From assembly GCA_963205005.1 (NCBI GenBank), contig CAUJHW010000053.1, forward strand, positions 1-37,487: a stretch of DNA of 37,487 nt, given 5' to 3'. Shown piece by piece: positions 17,662 through 27,006 of this stretch (position 1 is the first letter of the stretch; every line of letters begins with the position of its first letter). Below the pieces are notes generated by a model, which did not search any database, was not told where the DNA came from, and saw only the letters and a program-made list of their open reading frames with translations. This stretch comes from Pseudomonadota bacterium. Its GTDB lineage: Bacteria; Pseudomonadota; Alphaproteobacteria; Caulobacterales; Caulobacteraceae. The position numbers and the translations under genes are program-made.

Positions 17662-18030
17662 TCAGGCGCACCCACCGCCCGACAACGCCGCCACCGTAAC
17701 CAGAATGTGGTCCATTACCCAGTCGATGTCCCGATAGACCTGCGAGGCCGGGATGCGGACGACGTGGATGCCTTGCGCCGCCAGCCACCGGTCTCGCGCG
17801 GCGTCTCGCAGCTGGGCCTCATGGTCCCAGTGTGTCGCGCCATCCACCTCGATCGCGAGCTTCAGCTTGGCGCAGTAGAAGTCCAGGATGATCGACCCGA
17901 TGGGGTGCTGCCGGCGGAAAATGGGTCGATTACCGCCGCCTCCGCGCAGGCGGCTCCAGAGGATCACCTCCGGCTCGGTCATCGTCCTGCGCATCGCGCG
18001 GGCGCGGGTTGTGATGACTGTGCGTCGCAA
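17662..18030 (-). CDS. DUF559 domain protein (Vsr/PD-(D/E)XK nuclease-like)
   Basis: About 122 residues from a TTG at 18030, or 110 from the ATG at 17994; the start is uncertain. The domain has ARAMRRTMTEPEVILWSRLR at the N-terminus, then FRRQHPIGSIILDFYCAKLK, LAIEVDGATHWDHEAQLRDA and ARDRWLAAQGIHVVRIP. The acidic residues in ILDFYC and IEVDG form the very-short-patch-repair-like nuclease core of this family. Longer frames extend through the flanking repeat as a Gly/Arg/Pro-rich tract that is unlikely to be real protein. The gene is alone between two 72-73 base inverted repeats, with an SOS-box-like site just outside the right one. Its biological role is unknown. Confidence 0.8.
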   Translation of the reverse strand: MRRTVITTRARAMRRTMTEPEVILWSRLRGGGGNRPIFRRQHPIGSIILDFYCAKLKLAIEVDGATHWDHEAQLRDAARDRWLAAQGIHVVRIPASQVYRDIDWVMDHILVTVAALSGGGCA

Positions 18031-18047
18031 GGCTGTGCCGGCCGCTC

Positions 18048-18120
18048 GCCCCCTCCACCAACCGCTCTTCGCCTGCGGCTCGGCGGTCGGTCCCCCTCCC
18101 CCGCGTTGCGGGGGCGGTGA
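18048..18120. repeat. Right inverted repeat flanking the DUF559 gene
   Basis: A 73-base unit beginning GCCCCCTCCACCAACCGCTC and ending GCGGGGGCGGTGA. It is the mirror of 17580-17651 at roughly 95% identity. With the left arm it encloses a 541-base unit carrying only the DUF559 gene. Confidence 0.9.
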
Positions 18121-18121
18121 G

Positions 18122-18136
18122 GAACGTATAGTGAAC
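18122..18136. promoter_or_regulatory. LexA (SOS) box-like site, GAAC-N7-GAAC
   Basis: The sequence GAACGTATAGTGAAC is a perfect match, on the minus strand, to GTTC-N7-GTTC, the SOS operator established for Caulobacter and other alphaproteobacteria. It overlaps promoter-like hexamers on both strands. On the plus strand TATAGT lies at 18127-18132, toward the lipoprotein gene. On the minus strand TATACG lies at 18125-18130 with TTGACC 15 bases upstream, toward the DUF559 gene. Which gene it controls is not clear. Confidence 0.55.
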
Positions 18137-18270
18137 ATTTATACGGGTCAAAGTCAGCTCGCGGCAAGCCGACGTTCGGAGGTCAGAGATGGGTGGCTTG
18201 CGGGCTTTCCCCTTAAAGAGAGAGATCGAAGCTTCACCGTATCTGCACCGCAGTTTGCTAAGTTTCGCCG

Positions 18271-18621
18271 ATGGCAGCCAGATCAGCCCGCAAGCTCGTC
18301 GCCGCAGTGGTTGCAATAGTGCTGGGCGGTTGCAGCGGAGAACGGACACTCCCGAATGGCTACAAGTGGATCTCGATCTATGGCGATAGCGGCGTCATCG
18401 TCGATGGCCAGAGCCGGGTGGTGGTTGACCTGAAGGTCTCCTCGACCGCGCTCAACGTTTCAGACGAGAGCGTCTACGGGGTGAGGGAGATTGAGGAGCC
18501 GATTGGAAATCCTCCAAGCCGCGTCTCACCGGTCGAAGGTCGCTACGGGCATTTTGTGCTGAATACCAAAACTGGCGCCGTCGGTTTCCCGTCCACAGCA
18601 TCGCGGAGTGATGTCCGCTAG
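18271..18621 (+). CDS. Small predicted lipoprotein
   Basis: 116 residues. The basic start MAARSARK leads into a hydrophobic stretch and the lipobox LGGC (Cys about residue 21). The mature part is short and beta-rich: NGYKWISIYGDSGVIVDGQS, VVVDLKVSSTALNVSDESVY, and a conserved-looking end GHFVLNTKTGAVGF. I do not recognise a family. Its base composition is slightly less GC-rich than its neighbours, and it lies downstream of the DUF559 inverted-repeat unit and the SOS-like site. It is probably an envelope protein acylated by Lgt. Confidence 0.65.
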   Translation: MAARSARKLVAAVVAIVLGGCSGERTLPNGYKWISIYGDSGVIVDGQSRVVVDLKVSSTALNVSDESVYGVREIEEPIGNPPSRVSPVEGRYGHFVLNTKTGAVGFPSTASRSDVR

Positions 18622-18704
18622 GGGTAGATCTCTGGCGTTGGCCGCCGACCTTAAAACCGACATTCGCCGGCGCTCCAAGGGCTGCTCCGGAGCGCCCCCG
18701 CCCC

Positions 18705-20963
18705 CTACCCCTTCATCGCCGCCTTCACGGCCGCTGACCGGATCGGTAGGTCGCGCACCCTTGCGCCCACTGCGCGGAAGATGGCGTTGCCGATGGCCGG
18801 GCCGACGACGGTGGTGGCGGGCTCGCCCAGGCCCACGGGGGCCTCGGTGGAAGGCACGAACTCGATGTCGAGGTCCGGCACGTCGCCCATCCGCAGCGGG
18901 GTGTAGCCGTCGAGGTTGGTGTCCTTCACCTGGCCGTTCTCGAACGCCGTGCCCTCGAACAGGGCCAGGCTCATGCCCCAGAGCGCGGCGCCCTCCACCT
19001 GGGCCAGGGCCCCGTCGGGGCTGACGATGGTGCCGGCGTCGGTGACCAGGGTCAGCTTCTCGACCTTCACCGCGCCTGTGGCCGGGTTGACGTTCACCCG
19101 GGCCGCGCAGGCGGTCCAGGTGGGCATGTCGCGTTCCTGGCCGAAGGTGGTTGCGAGTCCGAGGCCGGTGTTCTTTGGCCGCGGCTTGCCCCAGCCGGCC
19201 TTGGCGGCGAGGCGCTTGAGGACGGCGGCCTGCCGCTTGGCCCCGCCGACGGCATTGGGGGCGGAGCCGGCGTTGCGGCCCGTGGCGTCCAGCATCCGCA
19301 GGCGGAATTCCAGCGGATCGACGCCCGCGGCGAGCGCGGCCTCGTCCATGAAGCTTTCCACCGCCCAGTTGGTCCAGCCGGGACCCACCGAGCGCAGCCA
19401 GCCCGGCCGGAAGGTCTCATTGGCCAGGTCGTTGCCGATGGCCCGCACCCGCTGTGCGCCGACGTTGTACCAGTGGTTGGCGCCGCTGATCGCGAAGGGG
19501 TCGTAGGCGGCGCCGTTGGCGCCCTTGGGCATGAAGAACGGCGCCATCGCCAGCGTCGGCCAGCCGGCGCAGGCGGCGTGGTCCATGGCGGTGACGCGGC
19601 CGGCCTCGCCGAACGCCATTTTCACCACCTGGACCGAGGGGGAGCGGGGGCTGTCGAAGCGGCTGTCGTCGGCGCGCGTCATCACCATCTTCACCGGCTT
19701 GCCGCCGATGGCCTTGGAGGCGAGCGCCGCGCCGACTGCATAGTCGCCGTTGAGCCGCCGCCCGAACCCGCCGCCCAGCAGGTAGGTGCGCAGGACGATG
19801 GTCTCTTCCTTGCGCCCCAGCGCCTGGGCAAGCCACGGCAGCACCAGCGACTGCCACTGGTTGCCGGTGTGGATCTCGAACTTGCCGTCCTTCTCGAAGG
19901 CCAGCGCGTTCACCGGCTCCATCTGGAAGTGCAGGGCGGTGGTGGTGGTGTAGGTGCGCTCCAGGGTGGACTTCGCTGCGGCGAAGGCGGCGTCGACGCC
20001 GGGGTCCTCGACGGCTGTCGAGCCCGAGGCCTTGTCGGCAATCAGCGCGCGGGCGCGGGCCTGCAGGTCGGCTTCGGACACCTTCGCGGCGGCGGGCGTG
20101 GCCCAGGTGACCTTCAGGGCTTCCACGGCGCGGTCGGCGGCGACGAAGCTGTCGGCATAGACCATCACCCAGCCCGGAACGGTCCCGGACGGGTCTTCCA
20201 GTGCGATGGCCCGGATGTAGCCTGGGACAGCCTTGGCGGCCGTCTCGTCAATGGCGGTGACCTTGGAGCCGTAGCGTGTCGGCGGCAGCTTCGGCCGGGC
20301 GTAGACCATCCCCGGAACCTTGGCGTCGAGGCCGTAGAGCCCCTGGCCGTTGGTTTTGCCGGGAATGTCGCGGGCCTGGGCCGGCTTGCCGATCAGGCGT
20401 CGCTCGGCGACGGGCTTCATGGGTAGCTTGCCGAGCTCGGCCTCGGTGAACTTCCGGCTCAGGTCGCCCTTCGCGACGATGTCGCCGAAGCTGACCGAGC
20501 GCTTGCCGGCCACGACGGCGCCGTTGCGGGCGATGCAGTCGGCGGCGGGAACCCCCAGCAGCTTCGCGCCCGCCTCGATCAGGGCGATGCGGCCCGCGGC
20601 GCCGGCCTGGCTGTACTGCGGATAGCTCTGCCACACCGACCAGCTGCCGCCGGTGACCATCAGGCCCCACTTGGGATCAGAATCCACGTGATCGATCTTC
20701 ACCTTCGACCAGTCGGCTTCCAGTTCGTCGGCGACGATGCGGGCGATGGCGGTGCCCACGTGCTGGCCCATCTCGGCGCGGACGATGTGGACGGTGACAA
20801 TCCCGGTCCGGTCGATGTCGTACCAGAGGGTGGGGCCATAGCTGTCGGCGGCGTCGGCCGGCGCGGACAGGCCGAACAGGGCGCCGGCGGCGCTGACGGT
20901 GACAAGGAACCCGCGGCGGGAGGGCGCGACGCTGTCCTTGGCGCTGTCGAGGGAGACGCTCAT
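18705..20963 (-). CDS. Molybdopterin-binding large subunit, IorB-type aldehyde/isoquinoline oxidoreductase
   Basis: 752 residues. A twin-arginine signal is visible ([20 protein letters not shown]), so the folded Mo-enzyme is exported. Xanthine-dehydrogenase-family large-subunit blocks follow: [60 protein letters not shown] (Mo-pterin loop), and the C-terminal [20 protein letters not shown] holding the catalytic-site Glu. This is the single-chain IorB layout, with no FAD subunit. Electrons pass to the partner 2Fe-2S protein, whose stop overlaps this ATG by 4 bases. Substrates in this family are N-heterocycles or aldehydes; the actual one is not readable. Cofactor maturation and electron-acceptor genes are not in the window. 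Confidence 0.93.
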   Translation of the reverse strand: MSVSLDSAKDSVAPSRRGFLVTVSAAGALFGLSAPADAADSYGPTLWYDIDRTGIVTVHIVRAEMGQHVGTAIARIVADELEADWSKVKIDHVDSDPKWGLMVTGGSWSVWQSYPQYSQAGAAGRIALIEAGAKLLGVPAADCIARNGAVVAGKRSVSFGDIVAKGDLSRKFTEAELGKLPMKPVAERRLIGKPAQARDIPGKTNGQGLYGLDAKVPGMVYARPKLPPTRYGSKVTAIDETAAKAVPGYIRAIALEDPSGTVPGWVMVYADSFVAADRAVEALKVTWATPAAAKVSEADLQARARALIADKASGSTAVEDPGVDAAFAAAKSTLERTYTTTTALHFQMEPVNALAFEKDGKFEIHTGNQWQSLVLPWLAQALGRKEETIVLRTYLLGGGFGRRLNGDYAVGAALASKAIGGKPVKMVMTRADDSRFDSPRSPSVQVVKMAFGEAGRVTAMDHAACAGWPTLAMAPFFMPKGANGAAYDPFAISGANHWYNVGAQRVRAIGNDLANETFRPGWLRSVGPGWTNWAVESFMDEAALAAGVDPLEFRLRMLDATGRNAGSAPNAVGGAKRQAAVLKRLAAKAGWGKPRPKNTGLGLATTFGQERDMPTWTACAARVNVNPATGAVKVEKLTLVTDAGTIVSPDGALAQVEGAALWGMSLALFEGTAFENGQVKDTNLDGYTPLRMGDVPDLDIEFVPSTEAPVGLGEPATTVVGPAIGNAIFRAVGARVRDLPIRSAAVKAAMKG

Positions 20964-21415
20964 GCCCTGGCTCCCTGACCGGCGGCCAGCTTGATGGCCT
21001 TCTTGATGCGGACATAGGCCATGCAGCGGCAGAGGTTGCCGCCCATGGCCGCATCGATCTCGGCGTCGGTGGGATGCGGGGTGGTCTTCAGCAGGGCGGC
21101 GGCCTGCATGATCTGGCCCGACTGGCAGTAGCCGCACTGGGGCGCCTGGGTCTCGATCCAGGCCTTCTGCAGGACATGCTCGCCGCCCAGGCCCTCGATC
21201 GTGGTGACCGCCCGGCCGGCCACAGCGCCGGTGGGGACGGAGCAGCTGCGGACCGCCTCGCCGTCGATGTGGACCGTGCAGGCGCCGCACTGGCCGATGC
21301 CGCAGCCGAACTTGGTGCCGGTCAGCCCGGCCTCGTCGCGGATCGCCCACAGCAGGGGCGCGTCATCAGGACCCTTCACCGTGACCTCGCGGCCGTTCAG
21401 TCGGAAGGTGGTCAT
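20960..21415 (-). CDS. 2Fe-2S small subunit, IorA-type
   Basis: 151 residues. The N-terminal ferredoxin-like cluster is held by the Cys of [17 protein letters not shown] and RSCSVP (residues ~38-60). The C-terminal four-helix cluster is held by [11 protein letters not shown] and [12 protein letters not shown] (residues ~95-135). Both cluster motifs are complete. It relays electrons from the molybdenum site of the partner IorB-type subunit encoded immediately downstream with a 4-base overlap. Confidence 0.95.
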   Translation of the reverse strand: MTTFRLNGREVTVKGPDDAPLLWAIRDEAGLTGTKFGCGIGQCGACTVHIDGEAVRSCSVPTGAVAGRAVTTIEGLGGEHVLQKAWIETQAPQCGYCQSGQIMQAAALLKTTPHPTDAEIDAAMGGNLCRCMAYVRIKKAIKLAAGQGARA

Positions 21416-21501
21416 AGTGGTCCCCGCCCTTGTGTTTCGTCGCCGACATCGGACGCCAACTCGCGCGTCGCGGCAAGCGCCGCGTCACGTGCGTTGCCCG
21501 G

Positions 21502-22692
21502 TCAGGCCTCGGGCTCGCGCGTCCGGCGTGCGGCGCTGAATGACAGCAGGGCGATGCCCAGGAGGGCGGAGGCGACCGACCCCATCACAACGCCGGCCCG
21601 GACCTGGGTGTCGCGCAGTGCATCGGCTCCGGGAAAGGCCAGGGCGCCGATGTAGAGGCTCATGGTGAAGCCCACGCCGCAGAGGGCAGAGACGCCGTAG
21701 AGTTCGATCCACTTCGCCCCGGTCGGCCGCCGGGCCCACTTCAGGCCGATGGCCAGGGCCGCCGCGCCGAAGACGCCCAGCTGCTTGCCGAAGAACAGGC
21801 CCGCGGCGACGCCCAGGCTGACCGGCCCCAGCAGGGGCCCGGCCGCGGCCCCGACCAGCGAGAAGCCCGCGGCGGTGAAGGCGAACAGTGGCAGTATGAA
21901 GAAGGCCACATAGGGATGCAGCGCTTCCATCGTCTCGCTGAGCACGCCCTGGCCGCCCGGGCGCTTGGGCTCCATGGGCAGGCAGAAGGCGACGGCGATC
22001 CCGGCCAGCGAGGTGTTGATCCCGGACTTCAGGGTGAAGCCCCAGAGCAGCAGGCCGCCAAGCATCCAGAACATGTAGGGAGCCGCCCGCCAGCGCGACA
22101 TCGCCGCCAGCACGGCGATGGTCGCCACCGCGCCCGCCAGCATCGGCAGGTTCAGGTCGCGGGTGAACAGCAGGGCGATCAGCAGGACCGCCACAAGGTC
22201 GTCGGCGATGGCCAGCGTCAGCAGGAAGATCCGCAGCGACGAGGGCAGCTTCGGTCCTGCGACGGCAAGGGCCGCGAGCGCGAAGGCGATGTCCGTAGCG
22301 GTTGGGATCGGCCAGCCCTCGAGGCTTCCGCCCGCGCCGCCGTTCAGCAGCAGATAGACCCCCGCCGGCGCCAGCACGCCGCCAGCCGCCGCCAGAACGG
22401 GCAGGGCCAGCCGTCGCGGGTTGGACAGCTCGCCGCGCAGGATCTCGTGCTTGATCTCCAGGCCGACCACAAAGAAGAAGATCGGCATCAGCGCGGTCTT
22501 CACCCAGCCGCTCACCGTCATGGTCTCGGCGAAGGGGCCGAACTGGACGGCGAAATCCTGGTGGGTGAGATGATCGTAGGACGCCGCCCAGGGCGAATTG
22601 GCCCAGACGATGGCCGAGAGCGCCGCCATGGCCAGCAGCAGGCCAGAGCCGGTCTCGGTCTTCAGGAAGGCCAGTGTGGACCGTGTGGACAT
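21502..22692 (-). CDS. nhaA: Na+/H+ antiporter NhaA
   Basis: 396 residues, about 12 membrane segments. The family signatures are complete: FFFVVGLEIKHEILRGELSN near residues 72-91, PTATDIAFALAALAVAG near 130-146 with Asp134 (E. coli Asp133), and LLTLAIADDLVAVLLIALLF near 157-176. The paired Asp164-Asp165 are the ion-binding aspartates. It exports Na+ or Li+ in exchange for 2 H+ at alkaline pH. It lies upstream of the iorAB-type genes on the same strand (86-base gap) and is divergent from the CMD gene. Confidence 0.96.
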   Translation of the reverse strand: MSTRSTLAFLKTETGSGLLLAMAALSAIVWANSPWAASYDHLTHQDFAVQFGPFAETMTVSGWVKTALMPIFFFVVGLEIKHEILRGELSNPRRLALPVLAAAGGVLAPAGVYLLLNGGAGGSLEGWPIPTATDIAFALAALAVAGPKLPSSLRIFLLTLAIADDLVAVLLIALLFTRDLNLPMLAGAVATIAVLAAMSRWRAAPYMFWMLGGLLLWGFTLKSGINTSLAGIAVAFCLPMEPKRPGGQGVLSETMEALHPYVAFFILPLFAFTAAGFSLVGAAAGPLLGPVSLGVAAGLFFGKQLGVFGAAALAIGLKWARRPTGAKWIELYGVSALCGVGFTMSLYIGALAFPGADALRDTQVRAGVVMGSVASALLGIALLSFSAARRTREPEA

Positions 22693-22801
22693 GCCACATG
22701 CCTAACAACCCCGGCACGGGGGCTCTAGCGAAATCGGGTGGCGCCGGGCCTGCCCCCCACTATGCTGGCCCGTACAAACCGAGGTTTTGAGGGACTCCGA
22801 C

Positions 22802-23362
22802 ATGAGACTGTCCAAGGCGCGGATCTCGCCGCTGAGCGACGCCGAAATGGGCCCGGAGCAGAAGGAGGCCCTGAAGGAGTTCGGTCCCAACATCCTCAAC
22901 ATCTTCCGCACCCTGGTGCGCGCGCCCAAGGCGCTCACCCGGTTCAACGCCTGGGGCGGCTATGTGCTGTCGCGGCGCAACGACCTGCCGGCCCGCGAGC
23001 GCGAGATCGTGATCCTGCGCACCGGCTATCTCTGCAAGTCGGGCTACGAGTTCACGCAGCACACCCGGATCGGCCTGGAGGCGGGCATGACCGAGGCCGA
23101 GATCGAGGCGGTCAAGCGCGGGGCCGACGCGGGCTGGAGCGCGGCGGACGCAGCCCTGATCCGGGCGACGGACGAGCTGCACGCCGACCAGTTCATCAGC
23201 GACAAGACCTGGAACACCCTGAAGCAGCACTTCTCCGAAAAGCAGTGCATGGACGTGGTGTTCACCACCGGCCAGTACACCCAGGTGTCGATGATGCTGA
23301 ACACCTTCGGGGTCCAGCTCGACGCCGGCCAGACCCTCGATCCCGAGCTGAAGGCCTACTGA
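22802..23362 (+). CDS. Carboxymuconolactone decarboxylase (CMD) family protein
   Basis: 186 residues, all-helical AhpD/CMD fold. The family core is PAREREIVILRTGYLCKSGY then EFTQHTRIGLEAGMTEAEIE (residues ~62-100). The redox CxxC of AhpD is absent. Only one Cys is followed by the conserved Glu and His (C-x4-E-x3-H), the pattern of the non-thioredoxin-like CMD group. Start at the ATG 22802 with GAGGG upstream; the in-frame TTG five codons earlier lacks support. It is followed one base later by an SDR gene, so they likely act on a common catabolic substrate that I cannot name. Confidence 0.9.
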   Translation: MRLSKARISPLSDAEMGPEQKEALKEFGPNILNIFRTLVRAPKALTRFNAWGGYVLSRRNDLPAREREIVILRTGYLCKSGYEFTQHTRIGLEAGMTEAEIEAVKRGADAGWSAADAALIRATDELHADQFISDKTWNTLKQHFSEKQCMDVVFTTGQYTQVSMMLNTFGVQLDAGQTLDPELKAY

Positions 23363-23363
23363 G

Positions 23364-24164
23364 ATGGCGGGGCGCCTGGAGGGCAAGACCGCCGTTATCG
23401 TCGGCGCCGGGCAGACACCGGGCGAGACGCTGGGCAATGGCCGGGCCATGGCCCTGCTGTTCGCCGCCGAGGGCGCCAAGGTGCTGTGCGTCGACCGTAT
23501 CGGCGAGCGGGCCGAGGAGACGGCGGCGATGATCCTGGAGGCCGGCGGCGACGCCAGCGCCCTGCAGGCCGACGTCAGCCGGTCGAGCGAGGTTTCCACC
23601 ATGGTCGCCGAGGCGGTGCTGCGACTGCGCCGGATCGACATCCTGGTGAACAACGTCGGCATCGGCGGTGGCGACGGCCCGGCGCACAAGGTCGAGGAGG
23701 CGGCCTTCGACCGTATCCTGTCGGTGAACCTCAAGGGCACCTGGCTGGTGACCAAGGCCGTGCTGGCGGCGATGCGGACCCAGAAGTCCGGCGCGATCGT
23801 CAACATCTCCTCGCTGGCCGCGCGGGCCGGCGGCATCCAGGTGGCCTATGAGATATCCAAGGCGGGCGTGAACCGGCTGACCGCCGACGTCGCCATCTCC
23901 CAGGCCCGCTATGGCATCCGCTGCAACGCCGTGCAGCCGGGCCTGATGGACACGCCGATGGCGGTGGCCGGTATCGCCGGGGCCAGCGGCCGCACCCAGG
24001 ACGAGGTGCGGGCCGAGCGCGACGCCCGGGTGCCCCTGGGCGGCAAGATGGGCACGGCCTGGGACACCGCACATGCGGCCCTGTTCCTGGCATCCGACGA
24101 CGCCAAGTTCATCACCGGGGCGATCCTGCCGGTGGACGGCGGCATGGGTGTGCGGATCGGCTGA
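23364..24164 (+). CDS. Short-chain dehydrogenase/reductase
   Basis: 266 residues, classical SDR. The cofactor region is AVIVGAGQTPGETLGNGRAM, slightly longer than the usual TGxxxGIG. The NNVGIGGG motif is near residue 92, and catalytic Ser, Tyr and Lys are in NISSLAARAGGIQVAYEISK. LPVDGGMGVRIG ends the protein in the usual way. It oxidises or reduces a hydroxyl/keto substrate with NAD(P). It is probably co-transcribed with the CMD gene, whose stop is one base upstream. Confidence 0.92.
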   Translation: MAGRLEGKTAVIVGAGQTPGETLGNGRAMALLFAAEGAKVLCVDRIGERAEETAAMILEAGGDASALQADVSRSSEVSTMVAEAVLRLRRIDILVNNVGIGGGDGPAHKVEEAAFDRILSVNLKGTWLVTKAVLAAMRTQKSGAIVNISSLAARAGGIQVAYEISKAGVNRLTADVAISQARYGIRCNAVQPGLMDTPMAVAGIAGASGRTQDEVRAERDARVPLGGKMGTAWDTAHAALFLASDDAKFITGAILPVDGGMGVRIG

Positions 24165-24215
24165 CCGGGACCGATTTCGGTTGGACCGGGGGCGGTCGCA
24201 CCCTAAAATTGCGGC

Positions 24216-25535
24216 ATGCCAACATGGAAATCAGCTGCGCGGCGGACCCTGGTCCTGCTCGCGTGTGGACTGCCCGGCGTGGCGCATGCCGCGGCGCCCG
24301 GCGTCGCGGCGCCGGCGCTGTTCGGCGCGCCGGTGGAGTTCTACCTGTTCGGCGCGGTCCTCGCCGGCGTGGCGATCTTTCATCACCGCACGCTCCAGGT
24401 TGCGCTGATCGGGCTTGGGGTGATCCTGGCCTATCAGGGCTTCGTCAGTGGCTTTCCCACCGGCTTCGGCCTCGGCGCCCTGGGACAGCATCTGGCGCAT
24501 GAGTGGGTGATCCTCACCAACCTGCTGCTGCTGCTGGTGGGGTTCGAACTGCTGTCGAACCAGTTCGAGCAGTCGGCGTTGCCCGATCATCTGCCCAACC
24601 TGCTTCCGGACGACTGGACCGGCGGGCTGGTGCTGCTGGCGGTCGTCTTCGTCATGTCCAGCTTCCTCGACAACATCGCCGCCGCGGTGATCGGCGGGGT
24701 GATGGCGCGGCATGTCTACAAGGGGCGGGTCAGCGTCGGATTCCTCGCCGCCCTCGTCGCCTGCGCCAACGCGGGCGGGGCGGGCAGTGTGATCGGCGAC
24801 ACCACAACGACGATCATGTGGCTGAACGGGGTCTCGCCGATCACGGTGCTGTCGGCCTATGTGGCCTCGGTGGTGGCGTTCGTGGTGGTGGGCGTGTTCG
24901 GCGCCCTGGCGCAGCAGAAGTACGAGCCGATCACGGCCCATGACGAGCCGGGGCATCCCGTGCGGTGGCGGCGGGTGGGGATCGTGGCCTTCATCCTGGT
25001 GGCCGCCGTGGCGACCAACATCACCGCCAACGCGTTCACCCAGGGCGAGGAAACAGCGCCCTGGCTGGGCCTGGCGGTCTGGGCGGCGCTGCTGCTCACC
25101 TCCCTCGTGGCCCGACCCGACTGGTCCCTGGCCCGACCGGCGCTGAAGGGGGCAGTGTTCCTGGTCTCGCTGGTGGCGGCCGCCTCGCTGATGCCCGTCA
25201 ACGCCCTGCCGGAGCCGTCCTGGCAGAGCACCCTGGGCCTCGGCTTCCTGTCATCGGTGTTCGACAATATCCCGCTTACGGCGCTGGCGCTGGAGCAGGG
25301 CGGCTACGACTGGGCGCTGCTGGCCTATGCCGTGGGTTTCGGCGGCTCGATGGTCTGGTTCGGCTCGTCGGCGGGCGTGGCGCTCACCACGCTCTATCCG
25401 GAAGGCCGCTCGGTGTTCGCCTGGCTGAAGCAGGGATGGTTCGTGCCGGTGGCCTATGTGGCCGGGTTCTTCGCGATGCTGGCGGTGATGGGCTGGAATC
25501 CGACGGCGCTGCCCGGCGTCGCCTCGACGCTCTAG
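24216..25535 (+). CDS. NhaD-like sodium/proton antiporter (ion transporter superfamily)
   Basis: 439 residues, around 12 hydrophobic segments after an N-terminal signal-like helix (RTLVLLACGLPGVAHA). Two symmetrical half-signatures show the inverted-repeat fold: MSSFLDNIAAAVIGGVMA near residue 147 and LSSVFDNIPLTALALEQGG near 346. Between them is GGAGSVIGDTTTTIMWLNG (near 187), typical of NhaD and related citrate/arsenite-superfamily carriers. The Asp-Asn pairs in FLDNI and FDNI are the likely ion ligands. Na+/H+ exchange is the most likely role; organic-anion transport cannot be ruled out. Confidence 0.85.
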   Translation: MPTWKSAARRTLVLLACGLPGVAHAAAPGVAAPALFGAPVEFYLFGAVLAGVAIFHHRTLQVALIGLGVILAYQGFVSGFPTGFGLGALGQHLAHEWVILTNLLLLLVGFELLSNQFEQSALPDHLPNLLPDDWTGGLVLLAVVFVMSSFLDNIAAAVIGGVMARHVYKGRVSVGFLAALVACANAGGAGSVIGDTTTTIMWLNGVSPITVLSAYVASVVAFVVVGVFGALAQQKYEPITAHDEPGHPVRWRRVGIVAFILVAAVATNITANAFTQGEETAPWLGLAVWAALLLTSLVARPDWSLARPALKGAVFLVSLVAAASLMPVNALPEPSWQSTLGLGFLSSVFDNIPLTALALEQGGYDWALLAYAVGFGGSMVWFGSSAGVALTTLYPEGRSVFAWLKQGWFVPVAYVAGFFAMLAVMGWNPTALPGVASTL

Positions 25536-25590
25536 CCGGTCACGCGCAAAGCGGTTGCGGCCCGGGCGCGGGGGCGGCTAGGTGCGGGAC

Positions 25591-27006
25591 ATGCCCGTGT
25601 CGCCCGCCTACACGCCCGACCCCCAGCTCCCGGCCCTTGGCCCCGAGTTCGCGGACCCGGTGGCGGCGGCGGATTTTCCGCAGACCGTGCTGCGGTTCCG
25701 CAACGACCGCGCGGCGGCGACGGTGGGGCTCGACACCCTGAGCGATGCGGAATGGGTCGCTCACTTCGGCCGCTTCCAGCCGCTGCCGGGCAACATCGAT
25801 CCGCCGCTGGCCCAACGCTACCACGGCCACCAGTTCCGCTCGTACAACCCCGACCTCGGCGACGGCCGCGGCTTCCTGTTCGCCCAGCTGCGCGAGGCCG
25901 GGACCGGACGGCTGCTGGATCTCGGGACCAAGGGTTCGGGCCGGACGCCCTGGTCGCGCGACGGCGACGGGCGACTGACGCTGAAGGGCGGGGTGCGCGA
26001 GGTGCTGGCGACGGCGCTGCTGGAGGCGCTGGGCGTGCCGACCTCGCGGTCGTTCTCGCTGGTCGAGACCGGCGAGGCGCTGGTGCGCGGCGACGAGCCC
26101 AGCCCGACCCGCTCGGCGGTGCTGGTGCGGCTGTCGCACAGTCACATCCGCTTCGGGTCGTTCCAGCGCCACGCCTACCATGAGAGCGCAGAGCGGGTGG
26201 GCGCGCTCGTCGATCACGCGGTGACCAACTATTACCCGGACCTCGCCGGGACGAACGACCGTCCCGCCGCCCTGCTGGCCGCCGTCTGCGACCGCGCCGC
26301 CCGGCTGACCGCCTCGTGGATGGCGGCGGGTTTCGTGCACGGGGTGCTCAACACCGACAACATGAACATCACCGGCGAGAGCTTCGACTACGGCCCCTAC
26401 CGGTTCCTGCCGCACTCCGACCCCAACTTCACCGCCGCCTACTTCGACCACCAGGGCCTCTACGCCTTCGGCCGCCAGCCGGAGGCGGTGTTCTGGAACC
26501 TGCAGCAGCTGGCCGGCTGCCTGTCGCTGGTGACCGGGAACGATCCGCTGGTCGAGGCGCTGAACGGCTTTGGTCCGGCCTACCGGCGCGAGCTGATGCT
26601 GGCCATGCTGCGCCGGCTGGGGGTGAAGCCGCAGGACGCCGAGACCAACGCGGCACTGACCCAGGCCGCCTTCGTGGCCATGGCCGAGGGCGGCGAGCGC
26701 CTGCGCTGGGAGCCCTTTTTCTTCGACTGGTTCGGTGGCCGGGAAGACCGGGCGATGGCGGGGCCGCGCGCCGCCCTCTACGCCGAGGCCCCGTTCGCCG
26801 AGTTCCGCCAGCGGCTGGCCGACTATGCGCCGGAGCGGCCGGAGCGGCTGGCGCACCCCTACTTCTCAGGGGCCGAGCCCGAAGAGCTGCTCTACGACCA
26901 GATCGAGGCATTGTGGGCGGCCATCGCCGAACGCGATGATTGGGGGCCGTTCGCGGCAAAACTGGCGCGGATCGAGACGGCGCGGTTGGGGTGGGGGTTC
27001 AGCTAG
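25591..27006 (+). CDS. selO: SelO/YdiU pseudokinase, protein adenylyltransferase
   Basis: 471 residues from the ATG at 25591 (a GTG three codons upstream is also possible). SelO family blocks are clear: RYHGHQFRSYNPDLGDGRGF, TKGSGRTPWSRDGDGRLTLK, GGVREVLATALLEALGVPTS, and FVHGVLNTDNMNITGESFDY (active-site Asn/Asp). This pseudokinase flips ATP and AMPylates Ser, Thr or Tyr in other proteins during oxidative stress. The C-terminus (ETARLGWGFS) lacks the terminal Cys/Sec seen in some members. Its 3' end overlaps the convergent EamA transporter gene by 8 bases. Confidence 0.94.
   Translation: MPVSPAYTPDPQLPALGPEFADPVAAADFPQTVLRFRNDRAAATVGLDTLSDAEWVAHFGRFQPLPGNIDPPLAQRYHGHQFRSYNPDLGDGRGFLFAQLREAGTGRLLDLGTKGSGRTPWSRDGDGRLTLKGGVREVLATALLEALGVPTSRSFSLVETGEALVRGDEPSPTRSAVLVRLSHSHIRFGSFQRHAYHESAERVGALVDHAVTNYYPDLAGTNDRPAALLAAVCDRAARLTASWMAAGFVHGVLNTDNMNITGESFDYGPYRFLPHSDPNFTAAYFDHQGLYAFGRQPEAVFWNLQQLAGCLSLVTGNDPLVEALNGFGPAYRRELMLAMLRRLGVKPQDAETNAALTQAAFVAMAEGGERLRWEPFFFDWFGGREDRAMAGPRAALYAEAPFAEFRQRLADYAPERPERLAHPYFSGAEPEELLYDQIEALWAAIAERDDWGPFAAKLARIETARLGWGFS

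Noticed and set aside
18031-18138. N-terminal extension of the DUF559 protein to an ATG at 18138
   Set aside because: The extra residues are a translated inverted-repeat arm, and the ATG lies upstream of the likely promoter -10 hexamer.
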